NCBI GenBank assembly: GCA_022010015.1
Contig: CP091735.1
Location: 496,001 to 560,000 of the forward strand
Direction of reading: 5' to 3'
DNA length: 64,000 bases
Origin: Clostridium sp.
Lineage (GTDB): Bacteria > Bacillota_I > Bacilli_A > Acholeplasmatales > Anaeroplasmataceae
In this document: positions 10,351 through 23,287 of the stretch, in pieces
Numbering within the stretch: position 1 is the first letter of the stretch
Layout of the letters: each line of letters starts with the position of its first letter
The notes under the pieces: model-generated
What the model was told of the DNA's origin: nothing
What the model saw: the letters and a program-made list of their open reading frames with translations, nothing else
Database searches by the model: none
Position numbers and translations under genes: made by a program

Positions 10351-11121
10351 CTAATCAATATAAACAACATTACTAACCTTAGGACCATCATAAGTATAAT
10401 GATCACCATTATCAATATATTTAAAAACTCCAAAACTGCTTGACGAATAGACAAGCATTAAATAGTAATTACCTACATCCTTTCTTGATGGCATATATTT
10501 ATCAGCACCATAAGTTATATAGTCAGAAACAATATATACGCTAACTCTTATTCTTAATTGCGGTTGATAATAACCAGTTTCACTAATATAAAAAAAGAAT
10601 CAGAACTACTTTGAGTATAACCAAAATATCTAGACTCTTCATAGCCATATGTATACGAAGTTGAAACTTCACTTTCACCACCAATTTCACCAATAACACC
10701 ATTATCAAAAGGAATTTTAAATAAAGAGGTAAGCTTATCAGAACTTGTATGAGTAAATTGATATAAAATTGTTTTAGTGTTAGAAACAGTATAACTGCTT
10801 GCTACGTTTCTACTTGATCCAGCATCAAAATAATAAAATGAATTACTCTTAGAATAAGTAACAATATTATCATTGTTTCCTCTAACAGGAATATCTAATA
10901 AATATGGCATCTTATAAAAAAATGAGTTTCACCAGCTTCACATCCATTAATATCAAGAATGGATTTAGTTTCTACTAAACTTCCATATCCACCTAAATAC
11001 GATGAATAAGGAACCACACAAAGATCTTCTGGAAAATATGATTTAGCCATAACATTAGTTCCGAGAAAGCAAATAATAAAAAAATATTTAAATAAAATAA
11101 AATAAAAATAATTTTTTTCAT
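10351..11121 (-). CDS. Cassette A secreted protein of unknown function, frameshifted
   Basis: ATG 11121 follows AGGGAGAT. The signal peptide starts MKKIIFILFYLNIFLLF, runs on as CFLGTNVMA after one frame repair, and is probably cleaved after the MA; mature start about KSYFPEDLCVVPYSSY. The body is Ser/Thr/Tyr rich and predicted beta: FDAGSSRNVASSYTVSNTKT, FTHTSSDKLTSLFKIPFDNG, GEIGGESEVSTSYTYGYEES, then PQLRIRVSVYIVSDYITYG and VGNYYLMLVYSSSSFGVF. Two more breaks, near 10915 and 10590. About 256 residues. I do not recognise the family; the layout recalls beta-sheet secreted proteins, including beta-pore formers, but this is only an impression. First gene of cassette A and probable client of the two ABC proteins. 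Confidence 0.6.
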
Positions 11122-11174
11122 ATATTATTATCTCCCTTATTTTTTTAATAAAAAAATATATTTTTATTGTCTTA

Positions 11175-11202
11175 ATTATAGTTGTTTTTTTAAGAATGTC
11201 AA
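11175..11202 (-). promoter_or_regulatory. Promoter of cassette A
   Basis: On the minus strand a consensus TTGACA (11202-11197) and a perfect TATAAT (11180-11175) are separated by 16 bases that include a seven-A run. The start codon of the secreted protein is 53 bases downstream. Confidence 0.8.
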
Positions 11203-11250
11203 TAAAAAAAATATAAATTTATTTATATTTTTAATAAATTATTTGCATTT

Positions 11251-11268
11251 TACCGAATAAAAATTCGA
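11251..11268. promoter_or_regulatory. Shared 18-bp near-palindrome upstream of cassette A
   Basis: Plus strand TACCGAATAAAAATTCGA. The reverse complement of this exact 18-mer occurs at 27933-27950 upstream of cassette B. In both cases the nearest edge is 130 bases from the start codon of the secreted protein. Here it lies 48 bases above the -35, a position typical of an activator or response-regulator site. No regulator gene is adjacent. Confidence 0.6.
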
Positions 11269-11290
11269 TTATTAACTCATTTATAATTTC

Positions 11291-11334
11291 AAAAAAAAAA
11301 AAAGAAAGACCAAGTCTGGCATTTGACTTGATCT
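11291..11334 (-). terminator. Terminator of the rRNA-tRNA operon
   Basis: On the minus strand AGATCAAGTC (11334-11325) pairs with GACTTGGTCT (11316-11307) around an 8-nt loop, followed by a T run (11306-11291). It lies 40 bases after the last tRNA gene. Confidence 0.85.
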
Positions 11335-11370
11335 TCCAAGAAATATAAGAAAGGTTTTAAGTTTAATAAA

Positions 11371-11446
11371 TGGTGGCCCAGGGCGGGATCGAACCGCCGA
11401 CACAAGGATTTTCAGTCCTTTGCTCTACCGACTGAGCTACCGGGCC
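11371..11446 (-). tRNA. tRNA-Phe(GAA)
   Basis: Cloverleaf with GGCCCGG acceptor, D-arm TAGCTCAGTCGGTAGAGC, anticodon loop CTGAAAA (GAA), T-arm GGTTCGATCC and encoded CCA. Last tRNA of the array. Confidence 0.96.
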
Positions 11447-11473
11447 ATTATTAATTTTTTTAGCTGTATAAGC

Positions 11474-11549
11474 TGGCGGTTTGGACGGGAATTGAACCCG
11501 CGATCTCCAGTGTGACAGACTAGCATGTTAACCACTACACCACCAAACC
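11474..11549 (-). tRNA. tRNA-Asp(GTC)
   Basis: Acceptor GGTTTGG pairs with CCAAACC; anticodon loop CTGTCAC gives GTC; T-loop GGTTCAATTCC; CCA encoded with G as discriminator. Confidence 0.96.
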
Positions 11550-11551
11550 AG

Positions 11552-11628
<77 letters not shown>

Positions 11629-11638
11629 ATGAAAAAAA

Positions 11639-11731
11639 TGGCGGAGAAAGAGGGATTCGAACCCCCGCGGGACTTGCATCCCCTGTCGGTTTTCAAGACC
11701 GATCCCTTCAGCCGGGCTTGGGTATTTCTCC
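11639..11731 (-). tRNA. tRNA-Ser(TGA)
   Basis: 93 nt with a long variable arm (CAGGGGATGCAAGTCCC) typical of class II. The anticodon loop CTTGAAA gives TGA; acceptor GGAGAAA; CCA encoded. Confidence 0.95.
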
Positions 11732-11758
11732 GTACTTTATGAATAAATTAAAAACAGA

Positions 11759-11835
11759 TGGTGGACCCGGTAGGACTCGAACCTACGACCGATCGGTTAT
11801 GAGCCGATAGCTCTAACCAACTGAGCTACGGGTCC
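11759..11835 (-). tRNA. tRNA-Ile2(CAT), lysidine-type
   Basis: CAT anticodon (CGGCTCATAACCG) in a body reading GGACCCGTAGCTCAGTTGG with T-arm GTAGGTTCGAGTCCTAC. This resembles the Bacillus Ile2 isoacceptor, not the elongator Met tRNA next to it. It would need TilS to convert C34 to lysidine and decode AUA. The call rests on similarity from memory; a plain Met tRNA is the alternative. Confidence 0.75.
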
Positions 11836-11848
11836 AAAGATTAATAAA

Positions 11849-11925
11849 TGGTAGCGGCGGAGGGATTCGAACCCCCGACCTAGCGGGTATGAACCGCTCG
11901 CTCTAGCCAACTGAGCCACACCGCC
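11849..11925 (-). tRNA. Elongator tRNA-Met(CAT)
   Basis: Starts GGCGGTGTGGCTCAGTTGG, with anticodon loop TTCATAC (CAT) and T-arm GGGGGTTCGAATCCC. Matches the elongator Met pattern of Bacilli; CCA encoded. Confidence 0.93.
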
Positions 11926-11968
11926 ATAAACCCGTAATTCTTACTACACGAGTACAACATTATTTAAA

Positions 11969-12044
11969 TGGTGGAGCTAAGCGGGATCGAACCGCTGACC
12001 TCCTGCGTGCAAAACAGGCGCTCTCCCAGCTGAGCTATAACCCC
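11969..12044 (-). tRNA. tRNA-Ala(TGC), copy 1
   Basis: Acceptor begins GGGGTTA; anticodon loop TTTGCAC gives TGC. Its sequence is the same as the copy in the 16S-23S spacer at 15477-15552. Confidence 0.96.
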
Positions 12045-12051
12045 ATAAAAG

Positions 12052-12139
12052 TGGTACCTCGGGCCGGAGTCGAACCGGCACGGCTTCATCAGCCATGGGA
12101 TTTTAAGTCCCACGTGTCTACCTATTCCACCACCGAGGC
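12052..12139 (-). tRNA. tRNA-Leu(TAA)
   Basis: 88 nt class II tRNA with variable arm TGGCTGATGAAGCC; anticodon loop CTTAAAA gives TAA; acceptor GCCTCGG; CCA encoded. Confidence 0.95.
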
Positions 12140-12153
12140 ATAAACTGGAAAGT

Positions 12154-12229
12154 TGGTGTCCCGTACAGAACTCGAATCTGTGACCCCTTGATTAAAAGTC
12201 AAGTGCTCTACCAACTGAGCTAACGGGAC
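12154..12229 (-). tRNA. tRNA-Lys(TTT)
   Basis: Acceptor GTCCCGT; anticodon loop CTTTTAA gives TTT; T-arm with GATTCGAGTTC; CCA encoded. Confidence 0.96.
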
Positions 12230-12235
12230 AAAAAA

Positions 12236-12311
<76 letters not shown>

Positions 12312-12315
12312 AATA

Positions 12316-12391
12316 TGGTGGAGGTTAACGGGCTCGAACCGCTGACCCTCTGCTTGTAAGGCAGATGCTCTCCCAACTGAGCTAAACCTCC
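12316..12391 (-). tRNA. tRNA-Val(TAC)
   Basis: Acceptor GGAGGTT; anticodon loop CTTACAA gives TAC; CCA encoded. First tRNA after 5S rRNA, as in many Bacilli rrn operons. Confidence 0.96.
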
Positions 12392-12410
12392 ATATTTAGA
12401 AAGAATTAAT

Positions 12411-12516
12411 CTGGCAACTACCTACTCTTGCACATAGTACTACCATCGGCGTGAAAGTGCTTAACTTCTGTGTTCGGGATGGGAACAGGTGTGTCCACTT
12501 TGCCATCATCACCAGA
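12411..12516 (-). rRNA. rrf: 5S ribosomal RNA
   Basis: The minus strand contains the 5S core CCTGTTCCCATCCCGAACA, then GAAGTTAAGC and GCCGATGGTAGTA, closed by CTGGTGATGATGGC and GTAGTTGCCAG ends. It lies between 23S and tRNA-Val. Ends are estimated from terminal pairing. Confidence 0.95.
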
Positions 12517-12521
12517 TTTTT

Positions 12522-12553
12522 TCTTTCAAAACTAGATAAAAATTTATATCGAA
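12522..12553 (-). promoter_or_regulatory. 3' arm of the 23S rRNA processing stem
   Basis: This spacer after 23S is nearly complementary to 15415-15445 in front of 23S (shared core ATAAAAATTT and TTGAAA ends). The two would form the long helix that RNase III cleaves to release pre-23S. Confidence 0.6.
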
Positions 12554-12559
12554 TTATTT

Positions 12560-15408
<2,849 letters not shown>

Positions 15409-15414
15409 TTATTC

Positions 15415-15445
15415 TTCGACTAAATTTTTATCTACTTTTCAAAGA
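15415..15445 (-). promoter_or_regulatory. 5' arm of the 23S rRNA processing stem
   Basis: Pairs with 12522-12553 after 23S. Contains the TCTTTGAAAA boxA-like motif that also precedes 16S. Confidence 0.6.
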
Positions 15446-15476
15446 TCTTTCTAATATAATAATTAGATATTTATAA

Positions 15477-15552
15477 TGGTGGAGCTAAGCGGGATCGAAC
15501 CGCTGACCTCCTGCGTGCAAAACAGGCGCTCTCCCAGCTGAGCTATAACCCC
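15477..15552 (-). tRNA. tRNA-Ala(TGC), 16S-23S spacer
   Basis: Same sequence as the tRNA-Ala at 11969-12044. Classical Ile-Ala spacer arrangement. Confidence 0.96.
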
Positions 15553-15568
15553 ATTACATTATATTAAA

Positions 15569-15645
<77 letters not shown>

Positions 15646-15673
15646 ATTCATTTTATTTGAAAGACTACTTGGT

Positions 15674-15698
15674 CTTTCAAAACTAAAGAATCACAAAC
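15674..15698 (-). promoter_or_regulatory. 3' arm of the 16S rRNA processing stem
   Basis: Complementary in 23 of 25 positions to 17297-17321 in the 16S leader; together they form the RNase III stem around 16S. Confidence 0.65.
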
Positions 15699-15710
15699 TG
15701 TTTTTCTCCT

Positions 15711-17218
<1,508 letters not shown>

Positions 17219-17296
17219 ATTTTTTTATTTTATGAAACTTTCGTTTCCTTTTTGCTCATTTCTTATCTTAAGAAATTAATTGTTTTTTTCGTTTGC

Positions 17297-17321
17297 GTTT
17301 GTCATTCTTTAGTTTTCAAAG
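17297..17321 (-). promoter_or_regulatory. 5' arm of the 16S processing stem with boxA-like motif
   Basis: The transcript reads CTTTGAAAACTAAAGAATGA here and pairs with 15674-15698. CTTTGAAAACT also resembles the boxA-like leader element of Firmicutes rrn operons. Confidence 0.6.
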
Positions 17322-17331
17322 ATCAAATAAG

Positions 17332-17415
17332 TGGTGGTTGGGGGCGGTTTCGAACCACCGAACCCTAAGGAGCAGATTTACAGTCTGCCGCGTTTAGCCA
17401 CTTCGCTACCCAACC
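17332..17415 (-). tRNA. tRNA-Tyr(GTA), upstream of 16S
   Basis: 84 nt with a long variable arm; acceptor GGTTGGG, anticodon loop CTGTAAA (GTA), CCA encoded. It lies between the rrn promoter and 16S, so it is the first gene of the ribosomal RNA transcript, an uncommon position. Confidence 0.95.
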
Positions 17416-17450
17416 ATCTATTTTATCGTGTTCCTCACACGTGCTTGATT

Positions 17451-17479
17451 ATTATATTACATTTCAATCTGAAAATCAA
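17451..17479 (-). promoter_or_regulatory. rrn operon promoter
   Basis: On the minus strand TTGATT (17479-17474), 17-base spacer, TATAAT (17456-17451). tRNA-Tyr starts 36 bases downstream. Only this promoter is obvious for the whole tRNA-rRNA-tRNA unit. Confidence 0.8.
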
Positions 17480-17537
17480 GTACTTTTTTTAACTTTTTTC
17501 ACTTTTTTAAAAAAATGTCATTTTCAGCTTAAATCAC

Positions 17538-17707
17538 TTAATTTTGCTGCTTAATTTTCTTATCTAACTCATAGCTAGGCATTAAGACAATTCTACCACA
17601 GCCTTCACACTTAAGCTTTAAATCAGCACCAACTCTTATTATTTTCCACTTATTAGAACCACATACATGATTTTTTTAGTTGTAACTATTTGATCTAATA
17701 CATACAT
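17538..17707 (-). CDS. DUF951 family small zinc-ribbon-like protein, one frameshift
   Basis: With one A restored the chain reads MYVLDQIVTTKK, then HVCGSNKWKIIRVGADLKLK, then CEGCGRIVLMPSYEL, ending KIKQQN: about 56 residues. That is the DUF951 (COG4481) layout, including CG and CxxC pairs that could bind zinc. The function of the family is not established. The stop of rsmG and this ATG overlap as TAATG, with AAAGGAG upstream, so translation is coupled. It is the last gene of mnmG-rsmG-DUF951. Confidence 0.75.
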
Positions 17708-18405
17708 TACAAAGGTCGCTCCTTTATTTGTTTTAAATATACGGGGATATTTTTTTATTAGTTTCACTAATCTTATCGATAACCACAATTGTTCTATCAC
17801 CCATATCATATGGTAGTTTCAATTCATCAATTTTTTTCTATTTTACCACCAAGTAGTTTTTATAGCATTTTTTTAGAATTATTAACCTCATCTATGGCAT
17901 TACTACCCTTCATTGCAATAAAATGACCATTAGTTTTTACAAGTGGCATACATAGCTCACATAGCACTCTTAATGCTGCAACTGCTCTTGCACACACAAC
18001 ATCAAAGCTACTTCTTTTTTCTAAAGCATATTCCTCAGCACGATAATGAAGGGCAATAACATTGTTAAGCTTTAATTCTCTAACAAGATCATTCAAAAAG
18101 TTAATTCTTTTATTTAAAGCATCAATAATAGTCACCTTTATATTAGGATACATAATAGCTAAAGGTATAGATGGAAATCCAGCTCCACTACCAACATCAC
18201 AAATATTCTCGTTTCCTATTAAATATTTACCAATAGTTAGAGAATCATAAAAAAATGCTTAATATAAACCTCATCATATTCTGTAATAGCTGTCAGATTC
18301 ATAACCTCATTTTTTAGTTATTAGAATTTCATAATATTTATTAAATTTATCAAGCTTCTCATCATCAAGCTCTAACCCTATTTTTAATTCCAATTTAAAA
18401 TCCAA
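17707..18405 (-). CDS. rsmG: 16S rRNA (guanine527-N7)-methyltransferase RsmG, frameshifted
   Basis: SAM-dependent methyltransferase that modifies G527 of 16S rRNA; its loss gives low-level streptomycin resistance in other bacteria. Start TTG 18405 (DFKLELKIGLELDDEKLD) after GGGGG. Motif I DVGSGAGFPSIPLAI, then VTIIDALNKRINFLNDL, CARAVAALRVLCELCMPL, FIAMKG, DMGDRTIVVIDK. The C-terminus KKYPR...KQIKERPL is recovered by correcting A runs near 17745-17760. Other breaks lie near 18310, 18250 and 17865. About 233 residues. It follows mnmG directly, the usual gid pairing. Confidence 0.9.
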
Positions 18406-18408
18406 AGT

Positions 18409-20306
18409 TTATTCCCCCTTTTTTTATTATTTAAGCTCTCAATATATACAACAAGGACAGCAATATCAGCAGGATTTACACCACTAATTCTTGAAGCCTG
18501 ACCAATAGTCTTAGGCATAACCTTAGCTAATTTTTCTCTAGCCTCAAGAGCAATATTATCAATATGCTTATATTCAAGACCTGATGGTATAAGCATTTCC
18601 TCATAGGTTTTAGCTTTATTTGCCTGGGCTAATGCTTTATTAATATAGCCTTCATATTTAAGCTCAATTTCAACCTGCTCTAAAAACATCATTTAAATCA
18701 GTTTTAATTTCTTCTTCTAATTTCTCTTTATTTTCAATAATTTTCAAAACATCCTTATAGCTGATTTCTGGACGCTTAATTAATGAAATAGCCTTTATAC
18801 TTTCTGTTAATCTTGTTGAGCCAATACTCTCTAGGTAATCATTATTTTCATCAGTTTTTCTAACCATCATTTCTTTAAAAAGCTCAATTGCTCTTTTTAA
18901 TGTCAGTTTTCTTTTGAATCAAATAATCATATTGCTCCTTAGAAATAGTATTTAGAGCGTAGCCATATTCTCTTAATCTTAAATCAGCATTATCATGTCT
19001 TAATAATAAACGATATTCAGCTCTTGATGTTAACAAACGATAAGGCTCCTTGGTTCCCTTAGTAACTAAATCATCAATCATAACTCCTAAATAGGCTTCA
19101 TCTCTTTTTAAAATAAGAGGCTTTTTACCTAGAACACTTAGTGAAGCATTGATTCCTGCAATTAGTCCTTGGCCTGCAGCCTCCTCATAACCAGATGTTC
19201 CATTGATTTGACCAGCAGTAAATAAATTTTTAACAAGCTTAGTTTCCAAAGAAGGCCATAAATTTAGAGGATTAATTGCATCATATTCAATAGCATAGGC
19301 ATATCTAATCACAACAGCATTTTCTAGTCCTGGTAGCATATGAATCATTTTATCTTGAACCTCAACACACATGGATGTTGAATATCCTTGAATATAGGTT
19401 TGATCTAGCTCCAAGCTTTCAGGCTCAAAAAATATTTGATGACGATCCTTATCAGAAAATCTAACAATTTTGTCCTCAATCGAAGGACAATATCTTGGTC
19501 CAATACCTTCAGCAACTCCTCCATACATCGCACTTTCCTTTAAGTTAGCTAAAACGTATTTATGAATTTCTTTCGTAGTATAAGTTAAATAACATGGAAC
19601 CTTAACCTTTAAAATAGGATCATAGCCCTTATCAAAGCTAAATCTAGTTATTTCCTCATCACCTGGTTCAAGTTTTGTTACTGCAAAATTGATACTCTCA
19701 GTTTTAATTCTTGCAGGAGTACCAGTTTTAAGCCTTAAAACCTCAAAGCCAAGCTCACGAAGCTGATTACTAAGTCCTGAGGTTGTTCTTTGCTCATCTG
19801 GTCCTGATGAATGTGTAACGTGTCCTCTTAAAATTCTACTTCTTAAATAGGTACCTGTAGTCATTACCACACTTTTTGATTCAAATGCATCGCCATTTTC
19901 TAAAACAATACCACAGGCTTTTCCTTCTTTAATAATCAAATGATCAACATAAGCCTCTAATAAAGTAAGATTCTTACGTGATTTTTAACACCTTAAGCAT
20001 TTCTCTAGGATATAATAATTTATCTATTTGATCTCTTAAAGCTTGAACTGCAGGTCCCTTTGATCTATTAAGCATTTTAGTTTGAATTTGACACATATCA
20101 GCAAGCTTACCCATCATTCCACCAAGGGCATCGATTTCACGTACAACAATACCTTTTGCAGGACCACCAATAGATGGATTACAAGGCATTGATCCTGTCA
20201 TATTTAAATTACCAGTTACAAGCATAACCTTAAGTCCCATTTTTTCACTAATTAATGCTGCCTCACAGCCAGCATGACCAGCACCAATAACAATTACATC
20301 ATACAT
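18409..20306 (-). CDS. mnmG: tRNA uridine-34 carboxymethylaminomethyl modification enzyme MnmG (GidA), frameshifted
   Basis: FAD-dependent partner of MnmE that adds the cmnm5 group at U34 of several tRNAs. Start chosen at ATG 20306 (MYDVIVIGAGHAGCEAAL), because AAGGTG precedes it, rather than the ATG at 20327. Blocks: GxGxxG FAD site, TGSMPCNPSIGGPAKG with catalytic Cys, MTTGTYLRSRILRG, GPRYCPSIEDKIVRF, INGTSGYEEAAGQGLIAGINA, LTSRAEYRLLLRHDNADLRL, and C-terminal ARISGVNPADIAVLVVYIE. Breaks near 19975, 18900, 18690 and 18420 are at homopolymers. About 632 residues, full length. mnmE is not in the window. Confidence 0.95.
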
Positions 20307-20386
20307 AGTTTTAATCACCTTATTCATTTTATCACTTTTTATTTATAATAAAAACATTTTTTTCATAATTTTTTTCGCTTTATCTT

Positions 20387-20416
20387 TTGCTATTGTTTTT
20401 AAATTAATGTTATAAT
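20387..20416 (+). promoter_or_regulatory. Promoter of the GGDEF/EAL gene
   Basis: TTGCTA (20387-20392), an 18-base spacer, and TATAAT (20411-20416). The start codon is 50 bases downstream with GAGAGGAG as ribosome binding site. Confidence 0.75.
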
Positions 20417-20465
20417 ATAGTATAAAAGGAAAACGCTTTTAATTTTAAGAGAGGAGTTGAATATT

Positions 20466-23220
20466 ATGCTGTCGCAAACCAACGAAGAGCTAATAACCAT
20501 AATAGAAAAAAACTATTAAGATTATATAGTGAGGTTTTTGTATGAATATGATGTAGCAACTAAAAAAATAAATTTTTATTGTAAAGGATGAGCACGTTTT
20601 TACAAAAAAACATAACCATTGATTCTTTATTAGATTTCATAGCTAAAACCTATGATTTAATGAATGCTGAAAAAGATAAAATTTTTTTGAAGCACTTGAA
20701 AAAAATAAACCAAATTAACTCTTCTCATTTTTTTCTATAACTATCGATTGCTTAACTAATTCTGCAAATAAATGTGATTTAAATATAAAAGGTATTAATC
20801 GTAACGGTAAGGTTTTTATGTGCCGTAAATAATACTACTATGCCCTTAAATGCTGATGAAGCACCAATTGAGGTAATGGATAATTTAACAAAAAAACATT
20901 AAATGGCCCTTCAATTGTTTCAGCCATAAAAAAAAGAATTTGACAATCCGACCTCTAATTTTTAATTTTAATTCAGGTTAACATTGATAATTTTAATAAT
21001 ATTAACGCTAATTATGGCTATAACTTTGGTGATATAATCCTTGTAGAGGTAGCATCAGAAATTAAAAAAGCAGTTGCTAACAATGGTCTTGTTGGTCATT
21101 TAAATGGTGATAACTTCTTAGCATTAATCCATTGTAACACTGATTATGAAACAATTTGGAAGATATGCTCAACATTAAAGAATGAAATAGCTAAAATTAG
21201 TGATTCCAATAGTAAAAACGTCCCAATTACCGCAACTGTTGCTTGTACAGTTTATCCAGATCATGGCACAACATTCGAGGATCATATGAACAAATTAAAT
21301 AGAGCTATGACTAGAGGTAAAAACAAGGGTAAGAATAAATTTATCATATTCACAAACAAATGTACGGATATTGATTACAACTATAGCCATAAAAAAGATG
21401 GTGTCCAACAAAGTGATAATAAGGACCCTCAGATGCACGTCGTTTCTTCTATGTTTGATATGATGAATCGTTATTTACCAATATCAAAAAATTTAATGGA
21501 TTCAATTGATCTTGTTGGTTCTTTCTTTTTACCAGATAGAATTAATATCATCATATTAAATGAAAATCATAATGATATTGATAAAATCATCAATTGGATT
21601 AACCCTGAATATCCAGATATTAAACCAATAACCAAAACATCCATAGAGGCTATAAATCTATTTACTAATTGTGTTAACGGCGATGGCTACTTTTCAACAA
21701 CAAATGTTCCAAAAGACGAATCAAACTCTAAATATGAAAGCTTATATAAAATATTAAGAAAATATGATGTAAAAGCAACCTTGATTCATGAACTACGTAA
21801 CACAAATAATGATTTAATTGGCACAATTCACTTTGAATATTGCCATTCTTATCATATTTGGCAATCAAGTGAGCTACATTATCTTATTTTTAATTTCTAA
21901 GATTTATGCATCAGCCATCAATAAATACTTAATGGATAAACAATTAGAAAAGAAATTCTATACTGATGAATTAACTGGTTTATATAATCAATCAAAATTC
22001 ATCTCTACTTGCAATGAATTTTTTTAGTTGAAAAATAAAACTCCAGCTTCTCTTATCTTCTTTAATATCAGCCACTTCCAATATATTAATGAACAATATG
22101 GCTTTGAGGAAGGCAACAAAATATTAATTCATTTTGCTGATTTGTTAAGAAAAGAGCTTTCAAATGACTCTATATTTTGTCGTATAAGTGCCGATAAATT
22201 CCTAGCACTAGTAAAAACACAGGATAAAAAACAAATAACCGATATCTTCTATTCAATGGCAAGTCAGCTTCGTTTAGCCAAAAATGATAAATTTGTCAGA
22301 AAGGTCAGCTTAATCGGTGGTGTATACTTCATTAAGGAAAAAGAAACAATTTACCGAGCAATTGATTTAGCAAACCTAGCAGCTAGAACTATATCTCAAA
22401 GTGAAAAAAATCAAATATTGTATTCTATGAAGAAAAAAATATCACGAAGAAATAACCCTTCAAAAAGATATTGAAGAGCATATGTTCGTAGCCCTTAAAA
22501 ACCATGAATTTGTTATTTATTATCAACCAAAGGTAGATATTAAAAACAGAACAAATAATTGGTGCTGAGGCTTTAACTAGATGGAACTTTAAAAAAATGA
22601 ACGTTTATTACAGCCATATCAATTTATTGAGTTATTTGAAAAGAACGGCTTTATTGTTGAACTTGACTTCTATGTATTTGAAGAGGTATGTAAGTTTATA
22701 GCAAAAGCTTCTATCAGAAGGCAAAAAGAGTTTATCCAATTTCTATAAATATGTCTAGATATCAATTCAACTTTAATCAATATATAGAAAGAATTGAGGT
22801 AATTAGAAAGAAATACAATATATCTCCTGAATATATTGAAATTGAAATAACCGAGGGATTAATGAGTAATACTGAAGTAATTGCTGACTTAATTAAGCGA
22901 CTTCATGACATTGGCTACAAGGTATCAATGGATGATTTCGGCTCAGGATATTCAAATCTAGCATCCTTATCAAGTCTTGATTTTGATACAATAAAGCTAG
23001 ATAAGGGATTTTGTTCAGATTCTTATAACCCTAAGGAAAACATCATCATCTCAAACGTTATTAAAATGGCCTATGAGCTAAATATAAATATTTTTATGTG
23101 AAGGCGTTGAAACTAAATCCCAAGCTCAAAAATCTTTATGATTTAGGCTGTAATCAGGCTCAAGGCTGGTTATATGACAAAGCCTTAGCCGAGAGTGATT
23201 TTTATCAAAAAAATATCTAA
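20466..23220 (+). CDS. GGDEF-GAF-GGDEF-EAL cyclic-di-GMP signalling protein, frameshifted
   Basis: The only long plus-strand gene with a recognised family. Start ATG 20466 (MLSQTNEELITIIEK). Domains in order: PAS-like sensor (about 20530-20930); a first GGDEF-like domain, VNIDNFNNINANYGYNFGD, whose motif is only LNGDNF; a GAF-like region (21380-21880); a second GGDEF-like domain, DELTGLYNQSKFI, NISHFQYINEQYGFEEGN, whose motif is SADKF; and a C-terminal EAL domain with GAEALTRW, ISINMSR, EIEITEGLM, DDFGSGYSNL, KLDKGF, CEGVETKSQAQ and QAQGWLYDKAL. Both cyclase motifs are degenerate and the EAL catalytic set looks intact, so it probably degrades rather than makes c-di-GMP. About 915 residues; at least eight breaks at A/T runs. 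Confidence 0.85.
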
Positions 23221-23225
23221 ACTAA

Positions 23226-23272
23226 TAAAAAAAGACTTTATTTCAAAAAAATATTGAAATAAAAGCCTTTTT
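23226..23272. terminator. Bidirectional terminator between converging genes
   Basis: GACTTTATTTCAA and TTGAAATAAAAGCC form a long stem flanked by A runs on the left and T runs on the right, so both strands get a T tail. It serves the GGDEF/EAL gene and cassette B. Confidence 0.85.
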
Positions 23273-23287
23273 TTATTATTTAATTAA

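Noticed and set aside
6317..11121. Calling cassette A a dead pseudogene cluster
   Set aside because: Breaks sit at the same homopolymer type as in essential genes, and coupling overlaps, promoter and ribosome binding sites are intact.
10351..11121. Lactococcin-972-like bacteriocin for the cassette A secreted protein
   Set aside because: The protein is far too long and lacks the Trp/His-rich core; the ABC architecture also differs.
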